A stretch of DNA of 43,484 nt from Salinivirgaceae bacterium (GTDB lineage: Bacteria; Bacteroidota; Bacteroidia; Bacteroidales; SZUA-534), in the NCBI GenBank assembly GCA_017557785.1, contig JAFYYA010000069.1, forward strand, positions 68,288-111,771, read 5' to 3'. The position numbers were made by a program, and so were the translations under genes. The first letter of the stretch is position 1; each line of letters starts with the position of its first letter. The notes under the pieces were generated by a model. That model was not told the origin of the DNA and made no database searches. It saw nothing but the letters and a program-made list of their open reading frames with translations. This document shows positions 25,169 to 33,287 of the stretch, piece after piece.

Positions 25169-28100
25169 ATGAAACATTTTTTCACCCCAATCGTGGCAAT
25201 TGCTCTTACGCTGAGCACAATGACAGCCGTGGCACAAGCCGACGGATTCTCGTACCAAGCAGTGGTTCGTGACGCCAGCGGCGAACTTGTTGACAACTCG
25301 AAAGTAGGTCTACGCCTGACGCTGACCGACAAAGATGGCAACCAGATGTATCAGGAGACACACACACCAACGACCAACAATTACGGTGTGCTGACTGTTA
25401 CAGTGGGAACCGGTACGCACGCCGAAGGCCAGAGCCTTCAGAATGTGAACTGGGCTGGCGGCGACGTGTGGATGCGCGTTGAGATTGACCCTCGCGGCGG
25501 CACCAAGTACACCAATATGGGCTCAACCAAATTGCAAGCCGTGCCATACGCCTATTTTGCAATCAACGGCGGAAATGGCGAGAAGGGCGATCCCGGCGAA
25601 AAAGGTGACACGGGCGATAAAGGCGATGCCTTTACTTACGAAGATTTCACTCCGGAGCAACTTGCCGCACTGAAAGGTGAAAAGGGTGACAAAGGTGATA
25701 TGGGCACAAGCCTTACCAACAGAGGCAGCTGGTCGGCGAATGAAACCTACAATTCGGGCGACTACGTGTTCCACCGCAGCTCTAGCAACCAACTTGTCAA
25801 CTCAATGTGGATTGCACAAAACGATGACATAAACAGTTCGACCGAACCATATCTGGACAGCGAAAACTGGATTGAGCTCCAGGCAGAAAAGGGCGAAAAG
25901 GGTGACAAGGGTGACAACGGCGCACCCGGTTTGCCAGGCGAGCAAGGTCCAGAGGGACCGGCAGGACCGGCAGGACCAGCAGGTCCGCAAGGTGAACCCG
26001 GCGCACCCGGCACTGGCTTGACAAATAAAGGTTTATGGGCAGCTGGAACAGCATACGAATCGGGCAACTATGTGTTTTCCCGCAGCACCGACAACGCATC
26101 GCTCAATTCGATGTGGATTGCAAAAAATGACATAACCAGTGCCAATTCGACAACCGAACCTTATCTGGATACCGAAAACTGGGTTGAATTTCAGGCTCCA
26201 AAAGGAGAGCAAGGCTTGAAAGGCGACACGGGCGAGAAAGGTGACGCTTTCACCTATTCAGATTTCACTCCTGAACAACTCGCCGCTTTGAAAGGCGAAA
26301 AGGGCGACCAAGGTGCAAAAGGCGATAAAGGAGATGCCTTTACTTACGAAGATTTCACTCAGGAACAACTCGACGCTCTAAAAGGCGAAAAGGGTGACAC
26401 TGGTGCAAAAGGCGATCCGGGTACTCCTGGTGCAAAAGGTGACCAGGGAACACCGGGCGAAAAAGGTGACAAAGGCGACAAGGGCGCAAAGGGTGATAAA
26501 GGTGATAAGGGCGACAAAGGCGATGCCTTCACTTACGCCGATTTCACTCAAGCTCAACTCGACGCTCTGAAAGGCGAAAAGGGCGACCAGGGTATTCAGG
26601 GTCCCAAGGGTGACAAAGGCGACACCGGCACCGGCCTTACCAACCGTGGCAGCTGGACAAGAGGAACAAGCTACACCACAGGTGATTATGTATTCTCGCG
26701 CAGTACCAACGATGCGAACGTAAACTCAATGTGGATTGCCAAAAACACCATAACCAGTGCCAATTCGACAATCGAGCCTTATCTCGACCTTTCAAACTGG
26801 GTTGAATTCCAGGCTCCCAAAGGCGACAAGGGTGATCCCGGCCGCGACGGCATGCAAGTTGCCGGACAACGCGGACAGACGCTTGTCCACAATGGCACAA
26901 CATGGGTTGCAACTGACGAAATATCGCTCAAGAAACTCGATGTGAAAGGTACAACCACAAACGACGACGCCCTGTTCGAAGTTAAGGACAAAGATGGCAA
27001 CGTAGTGTTTGCCGTTTATCCCAATGGCGTTCATGTTTATATTGATCCGGATGCTGATGCCAGCAAGATGAAACGCAGCGGTTTCCTTGTTACTGGACGT
27101 GAAGCAACAAAGGATGGCATCAACAGCGATTATTTTGCCGTAAATAGCTATGGTACACAAGTATATGTGGGCGAAGGCGACGACAAGATGAAACGCAGCG
27201 GATTCCTTGTAACCGGACGCGAAGCAACCAAATCTGGCGTTAACAGCAACTATTTTGCAGTTAACGACGATGGTACACAAGTGTATATTGGCGAAGGCGA
27301 CGATAAGATGAAACGCAGCGGTTTCCTTGTAACTGGACGCGAAGCAACCAAGTCGGGTATCATCAGCGACTATCTCTCAGTGAACGACGATGGTACAAAA
27401 GTGTATGTGGGCGATGGCACCAGCAAGATGAAACGCAGCGGTTTCCTTGTTACTGGACGCGAAGCCACAAAGGCAGGCGTTAACAGCAACTATTTTGCAG
27501 TGAACGACGATGGCACGAAAGTCTATATCGACGACCAGCTTGAAAACGATGCCAAGATGAAGCGCAGCGGTTTCCTTGTTACTGGACGTGAAGCAACCAA
27601 AGACGGCAGCTCAACAAACTATATGAAAGTGGCCACCGACGGTACACAGGTGAAATTCGACACCGATGCCAGCAAGATGAAACGCAGCGGTTTCCTTGTT
27701 ACTGGACGCGAAGCAACCAAAGGCGGTGTTGACTCCGACGTTTTCGAAGTAACCCCCGACAGCACCCGCGTTTATGTTAACGGTGGCGGCAGCAAGAGCG
27801 GTTTCGGCGTTGAAGGTAAAAGCGGTGGCGACAAGAGCGGTTTTGCCGTTACCGAGAAGGGTGATGATGGCAGCGCAGGCTATATGAACGTAACATCAGA
27901 AAACTTCTTTGCCGGCTACAATGCAGGAAAGAAAACCACAAGCAGCACCGGCACTAATAACACGTTTGTGGGTAACAACGCCGGTGTGGCCAACACTACA
28001 GGTTCAAGCAACGTATTTGTAGGTAAAGAAGCCGGTTACACCAACACCAAAAGCCAAAACAACGTGTTTATTGGTAATCAGGCTGGATATAAAACCAACG

Positions 28101-30610
28101 GAACCTCAACAACAACAGTTTACAATGCCCTTGCTGGAGGAAATGAGACGGTTTATTACGGCTCAAACAACGTATTCTTAGGTAACCGCGCCGGTTACAG
28201 CAACGTTACGGGTATTAACAACGTGTTCCTTGGAAACAATGCAGGTGTGAAAAACACAGCCAGCAACAACGTATTCTTGGGTTACAACAGTGGAGCGGCC
28301 AACACAACTGGTAGTGACAACGTATTCCTTGGAAACTATGCGGGCAGGAATAACACCTCTGCCAGCCAGAACGTGTTTGTGGGCTACTATGCAGGCGTAT
28401 TGAATACAACAGGTGCCAACAACGTATTTATTGGTAACAATGCCGGCCGCAACAACAAAAGCGGTGCAAGCAACGTGTTACTTGGCTACTATGCGGGTTA
28501 CAATAATACCGCATCGTACAACACCATGCTTGGCTATCAGGCTGGTAAGGCAAACACAAGCGGTATTAACAACGTATTCCTGGGCTACAATGCCGGTTTG
28601 TCGAACACCGAAGGTAAGAACAACGTGTTTTTAGGAACAAGCGCCGGTAACACCAATACCAAAGGCGAGAGCAACGTATTTATTGGCAACTTGGCGGGTT
28701 ACACCAACTCAACCGGCAACTACAACGTATTTCTTGGCCACTATGCAGGAAACGCCAACACAGCATCGTACAACACATTCCTTGGCTTCCAGGCAGGTAA
28801 AGCCAACACAAGCGGCGCCAATAACGTATTCCTGGGTTACAATGCCGGTCTGGCAAACTCAAGCGGCTCAAACAACGTCTTCTTGGGAACAAGCGCCGGT
28901 AACACCAACACCACAGGCGCCAGCAACGTGTTTATTGGCAATCAAGCAGGTTACTCCAACTCAACCGGTAACTACAATGTGTTCCTTGGCTATCAGGCAG
29001 GTAACAAGAGTACCGCTTCAAACAACACCTTTCTTGGTTATCAGGCAGGATTGAACACTACATCCGGAGCCAGCAACGTCTTCATGGGAACTAATGCTGG
29101 TAACACCAACACCACAGGCGCCAGCAACGTGTTTATTGGCAACAATGCAGGTTACACCAACTCAACTGGTAACTATAACGTGTTCCTTGGCTACTATGCG
29201 GGTAACAAAAACACTGCATCGTACAACACCTTCCTTGGTTACCAGGCAGGTGTGAGCAACACAAGCGGTGCCAGCAACGTGTTTCTAGGCTACAATGCAG
29301 GTATGAGCAACACAAGCGGTGCCAGCAACGTGTTCATCGGCAACCAGGCAGGTTACACCAACTCAACTGGCAAATACAACGTGTTCCTTGGCTACTATGC
29401 AGGTAACAAAAGCACAGCATCGTACAACACCTTCCTTGGTTACCAGGCAGGTAAGGCCAACACAAGCGGTGCCAGCAACGTGTTCCTGGGCTATAATGCA
29501 GGTGCGGCCAACACATCAGGCGGCAGCAACGTGTTCCTTGGCAACGCAGCTGGTAACGCCAACACAGAGGGAGAAAGAAACATATTTATAGGAACAGAAG
29601 CCGGCAAATCATTTATAAAGGGTTCGCAGAACATTCTAATAGGCACACGCACGGGACTATCGATAAAAAGCGATGATGCGAGAGTTTGGAATACTGTTAT
29701 AATAGGATCTGACGCTGCGAAGAATGTGGAAAACAATATTGGTTATAGTACAATTATTGGAAGTTTTGCCGCTGAATATGCGACAGGCGTTGATAATTGT
29801 GTGTTTATTGGACACCAAGCGGGGCAGTATAATGAATTTGAAACTGGAGCAAGCGGTTGCGGTTATGGCAATGTATATTTAGGTTCCCAGGCTGGAGCCC
29901 TTTGGAAACGAGGCAGATACAATGTGTTTGTTGGCCAAGATGCCGGAGGCGCCAATGTTGGCAGCGGAGAAACGACGGTATTTGCAAATGGAACAGGCAA
30001 TATCTTTCTTGGGGACCATGCAGGATATAGATTAACTACGGGTTCTTATAATGTTTTTATTGGTTATCAAGCAGGTTATTATCAAACCAATACTAGCAAC
30101 AAGCTGTTCATTTCCAATAGCAGTACAAGCTCTCCGTTGATTTGGGGCGATTTTAGCACATCTTCTGTTATAATTAACGGCAGTCTCACTTACACATCAG
30201 ACGAGCGCTTCAAGGAGAACATCAAACCACTTGAAGGTTCGTTGCAAAAGGTGCTTAATCTACGTGGTGTAAGCTATACTTGGAAAACCAAAGCCGAGAT
30301 GGCCGAGATACGCGGTGTCACACCAGATTCGGACGATTTCAACACCCGCATCCAAGAAGGCACACAGCTTGGCGTCATAGCTCAAGAGGTTGAGAAGATT
30401 GTTCCTGAAGTAGTCATCACTGAAGAAGACGGCTTCAAATCTGTTGACTACATCAAACTTACCCCCGTGCTCATCGAGGCCGTAAAAGAGCTGAAAGCTG
30501 AGAAAGATACTCTTCAAGCCACTGTTGAGAGCCAGCAGAGCAAGATAGACAACCAGCAACAGCAGATAGACGAACTGAAACGCCTGATTGAAGAATTGAT
30601 GAACAAATAA
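25169..30610 (+). CDS. Giant collagen-like / beta-roll fibre protein with S74 chaperone domain
   Basis: The protein is 1813 residues. A signal peptide (about 1-23, ending AVAQ) and a Bacteroidota N-terminal beta domain (25-130, GFSYQAVVRDASGEL) come first. A collagen-like GXY shaft follows (about 137-560), carrying four GDAFTYxDFTxxQL linkers and three Trp-rich inserts (about 179-238, 282-341, 487-546). Next are six repeats with KMKRSGFLVTGREATK (residues 633, 673, 713, 753, 796, 836), then about 41 units of the VFLGxxAGxxNTxGxxN type (about 913-1650), resembling trimeric beta-roll heads such as YadA. The C-terminus is a peptidase S74 intramolecular chaperone with S1677 and K1682 (SDERFK) as the likely Ser-Lys dyad, followed by a coiled coil (about 1765-1813). 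I infer a trimeric, self-processing surface adhesin. No T9SS C-terminal sorting domain is seen. Tail-fibre-like proteins of this sort recur in Bacteroidota; this assembly is unusually elaborate. Confidence 0.9.
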   Translation: MKHFFTPIVAIALTLSTMTAVAQADGFSYQAVVRDASGELVDNSKVGLRLTLTDKDGNQMYQETHTPTTNNYGVLTVTVGTGTHAEGQSLQNVNWAGGDVWMRVEIDPRGGTKYTNMGSTKLQAVPYAYFAINGGNGEKGDPGEKGDTGDKGDAFTYEDFTPEQLAALKGEKGDKGDMGTSLTNRGSWSANETYNSGDYVFHRSSSNQLVNSMWIAQNDDINSSTEPYLDSENWIELQAEKGEKGDKGDNGAPGLPGEQGPEGPAGPAGPAGPQGEPGAPGTGLTNKGLWAAGTAYESGNYVFSRSTDNASLNSMWIAKNDITSANSTTEPYLDTENWVEFQAPKGEQGLKGDTGEKGDAFTYSDFTPEQLAALKGEKGDQGAKGDKGDAFTYEDFTQEQLDALKGEKGDTGAKGDPGTPGAKGDQGTPGEKGDKGDKGAKGDKGDKGDKGDAFTYADFTQAQLDALKGEKGDQGIQGPKGDKGDTGTGLTNRGSWTRGTSYTTGDYVFSRSTNDANVNSMWIAKNTITSANSTIEPYLDLSNWVEFQAPKGDKGDPGRDGMQVAGQRGQTLVHNGTTWVATDEISLKKLDVKGTTTNDDALFEVKDKDGNVVFAVYPNGVHVYIDPDADASKMKRSGFLVTGREATKDGINSDYFAVNSYGTQVYVGEGDDKMKRSGFLVTGREATKSGVNSNYFAVNDDGTQVYIGEGDDKMKRSGFLVTGREATKSGIISDYLSVNDDGTKVYVGDGTSKMKRSGFLVTGREATKAGVNSNYFAVNDDGTKVYIDDQLENDAKMKRSGFLVTGREATKDGSSTNYMKVATDGTQVKFDTDASKMKRSGFLVTGREATKGGVDSDVFEVTPDSTRVYVNGGGSKSGFGVEGKSGGDKSGFAVTEKGDDGSAGYMNVTSENFFAGYNAGKKTTSSTGTNNTFVGNNAGVANTTGSSNVFVGKEAGYTNTKSQNNVFIGNQAGYKTNGTSTTTVYNALAGGNETVYYGSNNVFLGNRAGYSNVTGINNVFLGNNAGVKNTASNNVFLGYNSGAANTTGSDNVFLGNYAGRNNTSASQNVFVGYYAGVLNTTGANNVFIGNNAGRNNKSGASNVLLGYYAGYNNTASYNTMLGYQAGKANTSGINNVFLGYNAGLSNTEGKNNVFLGTSAGNTNTKGESNVFIGNLAGYTNSTGNYNVFLGHYAGNANTASYNTFLGFQAGKANTSGANNVFLGYNAGLANSSGSNNVFLGTSAGNTNTTGASNVFIGNQAGYSNSTGNYNVFLGYQAGNKSTASNNTFLGYQAGLNTTSGASNVFMGTNAGNTNTTGASNVFIGNNAGYTNSTGNYNVFLGYYAGNKNTASYNTFLGYQAGVSNTSGASNVFLGYNAGMSNTSGASNVFIGNQAGYTNSTGKYNVFLGYYAGNKSTASYNTFLGYQAGKANTSGASNVFLGYNAGAANTSGGSNVFLGNAAGNANTEGERNIFIGTEAGKSFIKGSQNILIGTRTGLSIKSDDARVWNTVIIGSDAAKNVENNIGYSTIIGSFAAEYATGVDNCVFIGHQAGQYNEFETGASGCGYGNVYLGSQAGALWKRGRYNVFVGQDAGGANVGSGETTVFANGTGNIFLGDHAGYRLTTGSYNVFIGYQAGYYQTNTSNKLFISNSSTSSPLIWGDFSTSSVIINGSLTYTSDERFKENIKPLEGSLQKVLNLRGVSYTWKTKAEMAEIRGVTPDSDDFNTRIQEGTQLGVIAQEVEKIVPEVVITEEDGFKSVDYIKLTPVLIEAVKELKAEKDTLQATVESQQSKIDNQQQQIDELKRLIEELMNK
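27065..27719 (+). repeat. Six-copy repeat encoding KMKRSGFLVTGREATK in the fibre gene
   Basis: Copies begin at 27065, 27185, 27305, 27425, 27554 and 27674. The first four are spaced by exactly 120 bp (40 codons); the fifth is 129 bp after the fourth and the sixth 120 bp after the fifth. The 16-residue core is invariant while the linkers (xGxxSxYFAVNxDGTxVYxG) vary. Confidence 0.95.
28523..29581 (+). repeat. Higher-order 252/201-bp tandem repeats in the beta-roll region
   Basis: Units starting with the codons for TxLGxQAG recur at 28523, 28775, 29027, 29228 and 29429. The spacings are 252, 252, 201 and 201 bp. The long version has five 16-17-codon units and the short version four, the difference being one 51-bp unit. 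The last copy is partial (three units). Confidence 0.93.
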
Positions 30611-30638
30611 AATAAGGAATAATAATTCAATTTGATAT

Positions 30639-30990
30639 GTAGAGACGGTGCATGCACCGTCTCTACGTGTTTTATGGGTGTGTATTTTGCACGTTTGTAG
30701 AGACGCACCATGGCACGTCTCTACGTTAGAAAACGTTGTTTTTAATTGTCCGAAGGACAAAATCTGCATAACCGCGGGTGAGCGTAGCGTAACCCGTGGT
30801 AATATGCCACATCCCGAAAACCAATCCGTAGGATTGAATCTTGCCAAGATTCACTCTTTCAGAGTGTGTCTCATTACACGGCATGTTCCGGCGGCTGCGC
30901 TTCGCTTGCGGCCGGTTATGCAAATCACGTCTTCCAGACGTTTTATGTCCACATGTTTGTAGAGACGCGCCATGGCACGTCTCTACGTTA
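30639..30990. repeat. Palindrome-rich intergenic element between fibre gene and porE
   Basis: Three 28-bp palindromes of the form GTAGAGACG-N10-CGTCTCTAC lie at 30639-30666 (perfect), 30697-30724 and 30959-30986. The last two sit in 36-bp direct repeats (30693-30728, 30955-30990) that differ at one base. Between them are short hairpins with 6-8-bp arms and 3-nt loops at 30746-30760, 30822-30836, 30835-30853, 30852-30866 and 30927-30941. A larger hairpin spans 30771-30800, and a 10-bp long-range stem joins TGCATAACCG (30765-30774) to CGGTTATGCA (30913-30922). No coding frame is supported. The first palindrome, 29 nt after the fibre stop codon, may also end its transcript. Confidence 0.85.
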
Positions 30991-31084
30991 TCGCAAAAAA
31001 AAATGAATAGATGAACAAAAATCCTTATTTTCGCAAATTGTTTATTAAAAAGTTGACATTCCGCAATTTGATTCAATATTGAAA

Positions 31085-33067
31085 ATGAAGAGAATTATTG
31101 CAATAACCATCGCCGCACTCGCAGTGCTTCCGGCATTTGCGCAGCGGGGCATCACCGCCAAAGCCGACAAGGCTTTTGAATTGGGAAAATATTTCGATGC
31201 CATCGACGAGTACAAATACGCCTACGCAAAGGCCAAAGACAAAAACAAGAAGAACGATATAATGTTCATGGTGGCCGAGAGCTACCGCATGGTTCAGAAC
31301 AGCCGCCAGGCTGAGATCTGGTACCGCAAGGTCATCAAAAAAGGTTACGAAAATCCGCTTGCAACACTCTACATGGCCGACGCCATGCGCGCTCAAGGCC
31401 AGTATGAGGATGCCATGAAGGAATATCAGAACTACACAAAACTCAATCCGTCGGACGACCGCGGACCGGCAGGCGTGGAGTCGTGCGCATCGGCCATTGA
31501 GTGGATGGGGCAGCCCACCCGCTACAAGATTGAGAACATGCACTATTTCAACTCGAAATACAGCGATTTCGGCATCGCCTACGCCAAAGACGACTACAGC
31601 ATGGTGATTTTCTCGTCGTCGCGTGAGGGCTGCACGGGCGGCAAAATCAGCGGCGTAACGGGCGAGTACTACTGCGACTTGTTCCGCTCACGTGTCGACC
31701 GCAAGGGAAAATGGTCGGAACCGGTGCCACTCGAGGAGAACATCAATACGGCACTTGAAGAAGGCATGCCTTCAACCAATAAAAAATGCAACACCTTGTA
31801 TTTCACCAGTTTTCGCGAGGATAAGAACAAAAATATGGTCTGCAAGATTTTCTGCTCGGTGAAAGAGAACGCCGAATGGGCCGACCCAACAGAACTTAAT
31901 CTGGCACCCGACACAGTTGCAGTTGGTCATCCGGCCATCAGCGACGACGAGTTGACACTCATCTTCGTTTCGGAGATGGCTGGCGGCTACGGTGGCAAAG
32001 ACCTTTGGAAAACAACCCGTGCCAACAAATCGTCGGAATGGGGCAAGCCAGTGAATATGGGACCTGCCATCAACACTGCAGGCGACGAGATGTTCCCCTA
32101 CATCCACCCCGAAGGCACGCTTTACTTCTCGTCGAACGGCCACCCGGGAATGGGCGGACTCGACATCTTCAAAGCCAGCGAAGGCTCATCAGGTTGGAAA
32201 GTTGAGAACATGAAATACCCCATCAACAGCTCATCGGACGATTTCGGCATCTGCTTCGAGTCGGAGATGGAGCGCGGCTATTTCTGCTCGAACCGCCCCG
32301 GCGGCAAGGGTTCTGACGACATCTACCAGTTCTCTCTTCCGCCGATTGAGTTCACACTTACAGGCATCGTGCGCAACGGCAAAACTGACGCCATCATTGC
32401 TGGTGCGGAGGTTAACCTTATCGGTAGCGATGGTACAAACATCACCGCCAAAACCGAGACCGACGGCTCTTACAACTTCAATCTGTCGCCAAATGCCGAC
32501 TACCGTATTGTTGTGAAGCGCGGCGGCTTCCTTAATTCGAAAGACAAAACCACTACCAAAGGCCTGACCGACAGCGAGCAGCTGAAAGTGAACATCGACC
32601 TTCAGCCTGACGACCGCCGTATGGACCTTGACGGAATCGAATACGAGTTCAACAGTGCCAAGCTGAAACCGTCGTCGATTGCCGGACTTGAGGTGCTTGT
32701 GGGCATCCTGAACGACAACTCGAACATCACCATCGAGATTGGTTCGCACGCCGACTATCGCGGAAGCGACGAGGCCAACAAGAAACTGTCGGATGCCCGT
32801 GCTAAATCGGTTGTTGACTTCCTGACCACTTACGGTATCGACCGCGAGCGACTCGATTCGCACGGCTACGGCGAGGAGATGCCGAAAGAAGTGGACAAGA
32901 AGATGGCTCAGAAATATCCGTTCCTGAAAGAAGGCGACATCTTGACCGAAGCGTTCATCAAGCGCTTGCCTGACGACCAGCAAGAGATTTGCAACCAGAT
33001 CAACCGCCGTACCGACTTTGCCGTTACCGGCCGCGATTACGTTCCAAAAGTTCGCAAACGTCGATAG
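31085..33067 (+). CDS. porE: T9SS component PorE-like protein (TPR, beta-propeller, CRD, OmpA-C)
   Basis: The protein is 660 residues from ATG 31085 (an in-frame TTG lies two codons earlier). A signal peptide (about 1-20, ending PAFAQ) lacks a lipobox Cys. Domain order: TPR helices (about 25-140), PD40/WD40-like beta-propeller (about 150-410; repeated YFSSNGHPGMGGLDIFKA and YFCSNRPGGKGSDDIYQF), carboxypeptidase-regulatory-like domain (about 415-505; GAEVNLIGSDG...DGSYNFNLSPNADYRI) and OmpA C-terminal peptidoglycan-binding domain (about 510-650; GSHADYRGSDEANKKLSDARAKSVVDFL). This is the order of Porphyromonas PorE (PG1058), which is proposed to tie the T9SS machinery to peptidoglycan. Generic OmpA/PD40 proteins are the alternative. 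A weak -7-like box TATTTTCG lies at 31026-31033. Confidence 0.88.
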   Translation: MKRIIAITIAALAVLPAFAQRGITAKADKAFELGKYFDAIDEYKYAYAKAKDKNKKNDIMFMVAESYRMVQNSRQAEIWYRKVIKKGYENPLATLYMADAMRAQGQYEDAMKEYQNYTKLNPSDDRGPAGVESCASAIEWMGQPTRYKIENMHYFNSKYSDFGIAYAKDDYSMVIFSSSREGCTGGKISGVTGEYYCDLFRSRVDRKGKWSEPVPLEENINTALEEGMPSTNKKCNTLYFTSFREDKNKNMVCKIFCSVKENAEWADPTELNLAPDTVAVGHPAISDDELTLIFVSEMAGGYGGKDLWKTTRANKSSEWGKPVNMGPAINTAGDEMFPYIHPEGTLYFSSNGHPGMGGLDIFKASEGSSGWKVENMKYPINSSSDDFGICFESEMERGYFCSNRPGGKGSDDIYQFSLPPIEFTLTGIVRNGKTDAIIAGAEVNLIGSDGTNITAKTETDGSYNFNLSPNADYRIVVKRGGFLNSKDKTTTKGLTDSEQLKVNIDLQPDDRRMDLDGIEYEFNSAKLKPSSIAGLEVLVGILNDNSNITIEIGSHADYRGSDEANKKLSDARAKSVVDFLTTYGIDRERLDSHGYGEEMPKEVDKKMAQKYPFLKEGDILTEAFIKRLPDDQQEICNQINRRTDFAVTGRDYVPKVRKRR

Positions 33068-33076
33068 TTAGAGAGT

Positions 33077-33200
33077 AAAGTATAAGGAGTAAAGTGTAAA
33101 GTATAAGGAGTAAAGTGTAAAGTATAAGGAGTAAAGTGTAAAGTATAAGGAGTAAAGTGTAAAGTATAAGGAGTAAAGTGTAAAGTATTAGGTGTAAGGA
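33077..33200. repeat. 21-bp tandem repeat downstream of porE
   Basis: Five perfect head-to-tail copies of a 21-bp unit (AAAGTATAAGGAGTAAAGTGT) start at 33077, 33098, 33119, 33140 and 33161. A degenerate sixth copy begins at 33182. No spacers, so it is not a CRISPR. The rest of the 220-nt spacer up to 33287 is A/T-rich with no supported gene. Confidence 0.97.
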
Positions 33201-33287
33201 GTTAAGTTAATTCGCTTTAGATTACAACCAACTCTGCATTAATCATTAATCATTACACATTACTCACTACTCATAAAACACTGGAGT

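Noticed and set aside
25169-30610. Part of a prophage because of the tail-fibre-like S74 domain
   Set aside because: The protein has a signal peptide and a Bacteroidota-type N-terminal domain, and no phage structural, integrase or lysis genes are nearby.
30639-30990. Integron attC site or tRNA-like gene cluster
   Set aside because: No integrase and no cassette-type core sites were found; the hairpins lack tRNA features. It is better described as a palindromic repeat element.
33077-33200. Possible CRISPR array (regular repeats)
   Set aside because: The 21-bp units are contiguous without spacers and no cas genes are near; it is a simple tandem repeat.
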